Of a DNA stretch of 64,000 bases, positions 57,766-64,000 are shown one piece after another (the first letter of the stretch is position 1; each line of letters starts with the position of its first letter). The notes under the pieces were generated by a model. That model had not been told where the DNA came from. It did not search any database and worked only from the letters and a program-made list of their open reading frames with translations. The DNA is from Stagonosporopsis chrysanthemi (taxonomy: Eukaryota > Ascomycota > Dothideomycetes > Pleosporales > Didymellaceae), in contig JAFISE010000009.1 of NCBI GenBank assembly GCA_022560025.1, positions 1 through 64,000 on the forward strand, in the 5' to 3' direction. The position numbers and the translations under genes were made by a program.

Positions 57766-58360
57766 TCACGTTGGCGAGGAGATCTTGACGTTGATGCCCT
57801 CCGTTACATCCTCGGCGATCAGCTGGACGATAGAAGTGGCATCCATGGCAAGCTCGTCGATGATCATGGGGACATTGGTCCTGTGGCGTAGAGCCAGGTG
57901 TTCTCTCCAGGTTGCGCAAGGGCTCCCAAGGACAAAATCCAATCCACGCGGCAACAGCTGTAGCATCCGCAGCGCCGTTTCCACCGTAATCCCAGTATCT
58001 GTATCAGCAAGGAAGAACTCGTCCTCCTCTTTATCAGCTAGTGCTGCAGCAATGGACGCAGCGTCTGCTTTCGGGCCGACCCCAATCTTGATCGAATGTC
58101 CTTTGTATCCCTTGGCCTTATATTCTGCGACTTTACTACGCATCTCCGTTGGTGAGCAGACTCCTATGGAGGACATCATAAATAGCTTGTCATCTGTTCG
58201 TCCCCCCAGTAATCGCACACCGGAAGTCCGACTGACTTCCCAAAGACATCCCAACAGGCTATACCGATAGCCGTCTTTGCATACTCATGGCCGAGTAGCG
58301 CAGCATCCACAGCATCATTGACGCGATCGACTCTTCTGGGATTGAGGCCAATCAAGTGGG
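57766..58360 (-). pseudogene. Enolase-superfamily (mandelate racemase-like) dehydratase fragment
   Basis: The minus strand encodes the middle of a mandelate-racemase/muconate-lactonising type enzyme. From the 5' side: NDAVDAALLGHEYAKTAIGI and WDVFGKSVGLPVCD in one frame; then, after a frame change at a G-run near 58205, LLGGRTDDKLFMMSSIGV, GYKGHSIKIG (KxK-like motif), DTDTG (second carboxylate block), GSPCATWREHLALRHRTNVP and DATSIVQLIAEDVTEGI. It ends soon after KIS. The wording resembles cis-3-hydroxy-L-proline dehydratases. Both ends of the family's roughly 370-residue protein are missing and the frame is broken, so it is a pseudogene. Confidence 0.8.
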
Positions 58361-59558
58361 GGCGATTTCAGCGATGCCTGCTCGAACACCAAGTGCGTGA
58401 GAAGGGATGTAGGTCGAATCGAATGACGTGCTCTCACCTCAGCCTTCTAGGCTATTGTTTATGGTAGTGATCCAGGTGATGGTTGAATTGAAGGATGTGT
58501 ATTATCCCCAGCCACCAGAAAGATGGCATACCCCATGAGCATATGATCCTTGGACCTGGAACACATCGAGTCGGGCAATCGTCAAGATAGGCACGATGTG
58601 CAGCAAATTCTGGCTGACTAATGTATCGATTCCGATGTACTATCTCTGTTCTGGTGCTGAGCATCGTTGGCGTGTCCCTTATATTGTTCATTGGCCTTGC
58701 CCAAAAGGGCAAGTACGAGCGACACTTCCGAGGGCGAAACATGTGTCCAATCAAGCAAGCCCATCTTTTAGTCAATTTTGTTGTTCGCACATGATTGAAA
58801 TTGGCCTGGTTCAACTACTACAACGATTAATGCCCTTCGAAAGCAGTGCTCGTATTAGGCAACGCCGTGTTTATACCTCGCGTGCAGGACGCAGCCCGCT
58901 TCCGTTGTTATCGCGCATTCGTCACGACATCACTAGCGACCGCGGTGCATCCAGGCGCCTTGAGGTAAGACGGCATGACAGACTGCGCAATAGGTGAGAG
59001 GGTGAGTAACATGAGATTGTCGAACAACCCCTATGCCGCATTGGCTGCTTGGGCCCTTGTTTCGTTCAGGTTATATTCCTTGCCTATAATTGATGGAAAT
59101 CAATTTCCCCGCTTCAGGAACGCCAAAATGACCCTCATCTTCCCCAGTTCTCCATGCCCAAGCCACAACGGCTCCCCAGATCAAGCTCCTTTAGTGTGCT
59201 TGCCCCGGATGCTTCAACCAAACAAAACGCTTATCTTCGCCAAACGGCCTGCAACACACGTTTTTACTGTCCACAATTGTGGGGCGAGCCACTTTTCAAG
59301 CATCATGCATACAATGGTCTCCGGTCAACGGGGGATCGCTTCGCGGATGATTACCCACATCGGCCCTATGTGCGTGTTGCCATCACGGCCGTGTGTGCGT
59401 GTCGCAATCAAAGCCTTGATGTTTACTTGGCGTGCCTTGACTACTCTTAGCCTTAGTGCTTGGAGTGCTTGGGTTCCTGGGCCGAGATGATGGAAGATCC
59501 GGATGCCGGATGACAGCTTGAACGCGATTTCGCGGAGATGACCCCTCGGAGCAACGAG
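58361..59558. other. Intergenic, no gene seen
   Basis: About 1.2 kb between the dehydratase fragment and the polygalacturonase. No domain, repeat or RNA gene is recognised. Confidence 0.4.
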
Positions 59559-59564
59559 TATAAG
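59559..59564 (+). promoter_or_regulatory. TATA-like element of the polygalacturonase gene
   Basis: TATAAG about 100 bp upstream of the ATG at 59663. Weak inference from position and sequence. Confidence 0.3.
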
Positions 59565-59662
59565 AGGCGTACACGTTCACAGTACGACGTGGGTCAGGAG
59601 GTCTTCAAACCAAATTGGACTCACTTGAATACTTTTCCCAGGGTCTCAGTACTCCCTGCAAA

Positions 59663-61227
59663 ATGCGTGTCGCGGGTACGTTGCGTTGTTCGCACTATTG
59701 ATCTTACCTTCGATAGCTGACACAACTTGCAGGTATTTCTACACTATTGGCACTCGCCACTCTGGTCCAGCCTGCAGTCATTCAAGAGCGTGCTACTACA
59801 ACGTGCACACAGGATGCCTGCCTAGAGGTCTTCCAACTCTTCGCGATAGCAGCGAAGCCATTCTGCTCCGCGTACACCAAGGCACCGACCCACACTTTAC
59901 CTGCGTATGCTGCTCGTTGGTCTAAGGTGCCGGCAAAGATTTCAAGTGCATGCACATGTCTGAATGGAGGAAAGCCGACTGCTGTCTCCACTTCACTCGT
60001 CGCTTCTTCGGCCGTAGTCACCAGCACACCAGCGCCTACTGTAATTAGCACTACCACTTCTGCTGCTCCAGCAGGAACAAGCGCAGCCTCCGATATCTGT
60101 CATGTAACAGCATACTCTGGCATTTCATCTGCTGTGGCATCCTGCACAAACATCGTTCTCGATGGCATCACCGTCCCGGGAAACTCCACTATTGACCTAA
60201 CGAAGCTGAAGACCGGCTCGAAGGTCACCTTCAAAGGGAAGACCTTCTGGGAATACTTCGATGCGAATTACCCATTCATCAAGGTTGGTGGTACCAACCT
60301 CGAGATCACCGCTGCGGAGGGTGCAATCCTTGATGGCAACGGCCAGTCCTGGTGGGATGGTCTGGGCAGCAACGGCGGTATCGCTAAGTTCGTCCCCTCA
60401 ATCTACTCGATCTTTGCGCATAAACTTATATCCCTTACAGGCCCAACCATTTCATAGAACTTACCAAGGTCCTCGGGTCCAGCAGTGTGCATGACATCTA
60501 CATCCAGAACTACCCTGTCCACTGCTTCAGCATCAGCAACAGTGCCGGTCTAGATATCTACCACATCACGCTCAACAATAGCGCAGGCTATGCGCCCAAT
60601 GCGCGCTCCAACGGCCTTCCTGCCTCTCACAACAGCGACGGCTTTGACCTTGCTTCAACCAACAACACCAAGGTACGCGACAGCGTCGTCATCAACCAAG
60701 ACGATTGTGTCGCTATCACGTCTGGTAATTTGATTCTGGTCGACAACATGTATTGCAACGGTAGCCACGGACTTTCCATCGGCTCTGTAGGCGGCAAATC
60801 GAACAACAACGTCACCAACATGGTGTTCAGCAACTCCATCGTACTGAACGCTGAGAACGGCGCGAGGATCAAGACCAACGAGAATACAACGGGATACATC
60901 AACAACATCTTGTTCGAGAACATCCGCGTCGAGAATATCTCCATCTACGGTATCGACATCCAGCAAGACTACTTGAACGGCGGCCCAACTGGCAATCCCA
61001 CGGCGGGTGTCAGTATCTCAGATATTGTGATTCGCAACGTTACGGGCACCGCGACGGAAGAGGGCAGGGACTATTATATTCTGTGTGGCACGGGGAGCTG
61101 CAAGAATATCACCATCAACGATGTGGATGTGCATGGTGGGGGTGTGCCGAGTTTGTGCAATTTCCAGACCAGCGGGAACTTTGACTGTGATGGGCACTTC
61201 AATATTACCGCTGCGCCGGCGTCTTAG
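59663..61227 (+). CDS. Endopolygalacturonase, GH28, with Cys-rich N-terminal extension
   Basis: A secreted pectin-degrading enzyme that hydrolyses alpha-1,4-galacturonan. Exons are 59663-59675, 59733-60387 and 60441-61227, giving 484 aa. The 13-nt first exon plus exon 2 encode a signal peptide (MRVAGISTLLALATLVQPAV). Residues about 24-80 form a Cys-containing module (TCTQDACLEVF, PFCSAYT, SACTCLNGG), then a Ser/Thr/Ala linker to about 125. The GH28 domain follows. Catalytic motifs are Asn287-Ser-Asp289 (NTD variant), Asp310-Asp311 in VINQDDC, His332 in GSHGLSIG and Arg365-Ile-Lys367 in ARIKT. Intron 2 has a GTTCGT donor, weak but required for the frame (AKPNHFIELTKV). Typical fungal endoPGs are 360-380 aa, so the N-terminal module is extra. 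Confidence 0.93.
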
Positions 61228-61595
61228 CTTCTGGTGGACTGTCGTGAAGCGGTAAAACGACTAGTGAGTAGAACTACAGCAATTACATGAGACTTGGTTG
61301 ATGCGATAGAACCGGATCTGGTAAGGCGGAACCAGAGCATCCTTACACCACTGACAGTTTGTAAGCTTGTTGTCAAAGTGACCAATCAGAGCTCACCCTG
61401 ATGGATCTTACTGCGTGGCAGCAACATGTGCGTGGAATACAAACATTAACAATAGCAGAAGCCCACTACTTCTCCGTCTTCAAAGAACCCGGCAAGCTCA
61501 CCTCTCAGCACCAAAACGTCTCTTTCCCATCCCTCATTCCATCTCCACCATACTAACACCACTCCGAACATGTCTCTCCATTCCTACCCAATACC
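61228..61595. other. Intergenic between polygalacturonase and MDR relic
   Basis: No gene is seen. It presumably holds the polygalacturonase terminator and the downstream gene's promoter. Confidence 0.35.
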
Positions 61596-62676
61596 ATGTC
61601 CGCCGTTCTCCTAACCGGCCACGGCGGCTCCGAAACACTCTCCTACCGCACAGATATCCCCCTCCCCGTCCCGTCCCCCACGGAAGTCCTTACCAAAGCC
61701 TCCGCAGCTGGTCTCAAAAACACCGATATCAACACAAGCATCGGGTGGTACAGTAAAGGTATCGCCTCCGGCACTGCCAGCGAATCTTTGTCTGTGAGCG
61801 GCAAACGCGCGGACGACGGCGCCTCGTGGTCCGGCAAAGCGCTGCGGTTTCCGCGGATCCAAGGTGCTGACTGCTGCGGATACATCGTCGCTGTTGGGTC
61901 TTCGGTATCGGACGACGGGATAGGCGAGCGCGTGTTGGTGCGGAGTCTGCTGACGGGGTATGCGTCCGGGCCGTCCGACTGCTGGACATTCGGGAGTGAA
62001 TGTGATGGTAGATTTGCGCAGTTTTCCAAGGCACCGGCGAGGGATGTGTTTCGGGTGCAAGCGGAAGGGTGGTCGGATGTTGAGTTGGGGAGTGTACCAT
62101 GTGCGTTCTCTACGGCGCAGAATATGTGTCATCGCTCGAGTGTTAGGAGCTGCGAGACGGTGCTGGTTACAGGTGCAAGCGGGGATGTTGGGGCGACGGC
62201 GGTGCAGCTGTGTAAAAGAAGGGGCGCGAGGGTAGTTGCAGTGTTGGGGAGGGAGAAGATGGGACAGGTGCTGGGGTTGGGTGCTGATGATGTGGTGATG
62301 CGTGGTGATGCGTGGTGAGAACATTGTGGATGCGCTGGGAAAGATGACTGTTGACGCTGTTCTGGACGTTGTGGGTGGCCTGTCCTTTGCGGAGCTACTT
62401 GGCGTCTTGAGGAGAGGCGGTAGGTATGCAGCAGGGGGAGCTATCGCGGGACCGATAGTGGAGTTGGACTTGCGAACGTTGTACCTGAATTATTTAAGTT
62501 TCGTCGGATGTACCTTCCAGAACGAAGAAGTGTTTGCTAACCTCATCTCGTACATCGAGAAAGGCGAGATCAAGCCGCATGTGGGCCAGATTTTCAGTTT
62601 GCAGGACATTGGGAAGGCACAAGAAGCCTTCCAGGCAAAATTGAGCAGTGGAAAGATTGTCCTCAAAATCGACTGA
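61596..62676 (+). pseudogene. MDR alcohol-dehydrogenase-like gene broken by a 10-bp duplication
   Basis: The first frame (61596-62318) encodes the GroES-like part and most of the Rossmann domain: MSAVLLTGHGGSETLSYRTD, RIQGADCCGYIVAVGSSV, SDVELGSVPCAFSTAQNM, VLVTGASGDVGATAVQLCKR and VLGLGADDVVMRG. It stops at TGA after an extra copy of GTGGTGATGC. The remaining third continues in another frame to 62676: NIVDALGKMTVDAVLDVVGG, RRGGRYAAGGAIAGPIVELD, FQNEEVFANL and IGKAQEAFQAKLSSGK. Removing one repeat unit would join the two parts in frame (about 356 aa, normal family size). Everything else looks intact, so the lesion is recent or an assembly error. No intron is seen. The gene is probably zinc-independent. 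Confidence 0.85.
62292..62318 (+). repeat. 10-bp tandem duplication causing the frameshift
   Basis: GTGGTGATGC occurs at 62292-62301 and 62302-62311, followed by GTGGTGA. The net 10-bp gain shifts the reading frame by one and brings TGA into frame. Confidence 0.92.
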
Positions 62677-62976
62677 ATCGGACAAATTGCTGGTTCATAG
62701 GAGTTATCGGGATCATAAATTGTAATACATATACAAGGAAGGAGGGTCGCAACTGAATTAGGTGGTGTGACGGTTATGAGAAGCAGATCACGTGTCGGTG
62801 GTCTGGTGTTGCTTCCTTATCTTATAGAGCATCTCTTGCCTCAGCTACATTACAGATACGTCATGTAAATAGACCCAACTGCTGCTTCGTGGAGAGCAGA
62901 AGAACAACACAACAACAACAGAATAGCAGAATACATGAAATTGCATTCACTGCTACAGGTGGACACATAGTCCCAC
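62677..62976. other. Convergent intergenic region
   Basis: 300 bp between the MDR relic and the convergent cutinase gene. No gene is seen; it contains an ACAACAACA stretch. Confidence 0.4.
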
Positions 62977-63796
62977 CTATTGACCAAGCTTGCTCTCCAG
63001 AAACTCAGGCGCCGGTCCAGCAGCATCGTCACCATAACTGAAATGCGCGGCCGTAATTCTAAGCGTGCCCGTGCAGACACGGTCACCCTGTGCACAGAAG
63101 ACCTTGAGATTCTCCGCCGGATAACCCTCGATACCACCCGAGTTCTGCTCATTCTGAGTGTAACCAAACAACACCTACCACGTATTAGCCTCTTTTTCTC
63201 ACACAAAGAAACCCTCAAAGATTGCAAAAACCAGGAAGGAAAACTCACAGTTCCAACGACCCTCCCCTTCACACCCGCATCCAGCTTTGGAATTGACCCA
63301 GCAATAACCGCAGTCCCCTGACTATAGCCTCCTGCCACAATCGGCGTCTCGGGACACTTCTCGTCTGCCATTGCGAACAGTCTCACCGCCTCGTCTATGG
63401 CAGCCTGGTTTGTACCGCCCGGCTGCGCATTGGAGGCCAGATCGGCGCGGTACGGACCGCCAACGCCTTGCACCCAGACGGCATCGGCGCCGTAGGTTTG
63501 CTCCAAGGCACGAGCTACAGCGGGTCCAGTAGAGCCACCCTATACGTGTCAGAGATGAGTGATGGAACACGAGATGAGGTAGAAGGGGAAAGTACCATGT
63601 TGCCACCTTCTGTGCTGGCACGGGCGAAAATGAAGATTGCCTTTGGGCAGGCGGCGGCGCTGCCTTGCTCGAGATCGTTGCGGGTGTTGCCTGAGCCGAA
63701 TTGGCGGGGTTCGATGGCGTTCAGTGTGGGCGCTGCGGGGGTGACTGGAAACGCTGTGGCTAGGGCAGCGAGGGTGGAGAGAGTGAGGAGCTTCAT
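62977..63796 (-). CDS. Cutinase (CE5)
   Basis: A secreted serine esterase that hydrolyses cutin. Exons on the minus strand are 63796-63596, 63539-63249 and 63174-62977, giving 229 aa. The signal peptide is MKLLTLSTLAALATAFPV. The catalytic triad is Ser140 in GGYSQG, Asp195 in CAQGDRVC and His208 in AAHFSYGDD, in the normal order and spacing. Cysteines flank the active site (ACPKAIFIFAR, KCPETPIVAG, FCAQGDRVC) as in characterised cutinases. Both introns are phase 0, with GTACTT and GTGAGT donors. An ATG eight codons upstream (63820) exists, but 63796 gives the canonical signal peptide. Confidence 0.95.
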
Positions 63797-63911
63797 GGTA
63801 GGGGTAGAGAACCTGGGCAAGTGGAAGGACTGATTGTATGAGTGTAGGCAGTAGTATTAGGTATTTTCGACACTGCGGTGGATTGGCGTCATGAGGAGCT
63901 GTCGAGTACTA

Positions 63912-63917
63912 CTTATA
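63912..63917 (-). promoter_or_regulatory. TATA-like element of the cutinase gene
   Basis: TATAAG on the minus strand, about 116 bp upstream of the ATG at 63796. Weak inference from position and sequence. The rest of the window end (63821-64000) shows no gene. Confidence 0.35.
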
Positions 63918-64000
63918 TCGTGTTCTCTTCTGCCCAGGAAACCCGTGGTCTCACCATCCCTATCCTGCCCAATCTCACTAACCATAGTCACTCAAGAGCA

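Noticed and set aside
61611..62324. 237-codon minus-strand frame over the MDR relic
   Set aside because: Antisense shadow; Pro/His/Arg-rich and without a domain.

Overview
The window is nuclear DNA of a filamentous ascomycete. Genes carry short introns (about 45-80 bp) with fungal splice and branch signals (GTRAGT, CTRAC or ACTAAC), and the gene set is fungal: SHO1, HET-domain and NACHT proteins, GH76/DFG5, cutinase, polygalacturonase and an NRPS. A Dothideomycete-like plant- or surface-associated ascomycete is my guess; the sequence does not fix the species. I assembled all exon structures by hand from reading-frame continuity and splice consensus, so no junction has transcript support.

Layout. 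1-96 is a pure poly-G run at the window edge. 1.3-2.4 kb holds the osmosensor SHO1, followed by about 2.5 kb of microsatellite-rich gene-poor DNA and a small orphan gene (4.9-5.5 kb). 7.1-21.4 kb carries a zinc-dependent phospholipase C-like protein, an intracellular subtilisin-like protease, a secreted S41-family protease, a compact NACHT P-loop protein and a HET-domain protein. This grouping resembles the parts used in fungal allorecognition and programmed cell death. 21.8-28.6 kb is housekeeping: a GH76 cell-wall mannosidase/transglycosidase, the beta subunit of methylcrotonyl-CoA carboxylase, mitochondrial ribosomal protein S16 and NAD(P)HX epimerase. A multi-pass membrane protein of unknown function follows (28.9-31.1 kb).

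32-58 kb is accessory DNA that reads as a decaying secondary-metabolite locus. It has an NmrA-like reductase and a divergent MDR oxidoreductase, a broken PTR2 peptide transporter, and a broken A-T-C-A-T-C non-ribosomal peptide synthetase. It also has a TauD-type dioxygenase, a short-chain dehydrogenase, a second MDR reductase, a WSC-like secreted fragment and a fragment of an enolase-superfamily dehydratase. The tailoring enzymes look intact, while the synthetase and transporter do not. Two short segments of the synthetase (185 bp and 155 bp) recur in inverted orientation 8-11 kb away, so the locus has been rearranged.

59.7-63.8 kb returns to saprotrophic or pathogenic secreted enzymes: a GH28 endopolygalacturonase with an unusual N-terminal extension and a cutinase. 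Between them lies an MDR oxidoreductase disrupted by a 10-bp tandem duplication.
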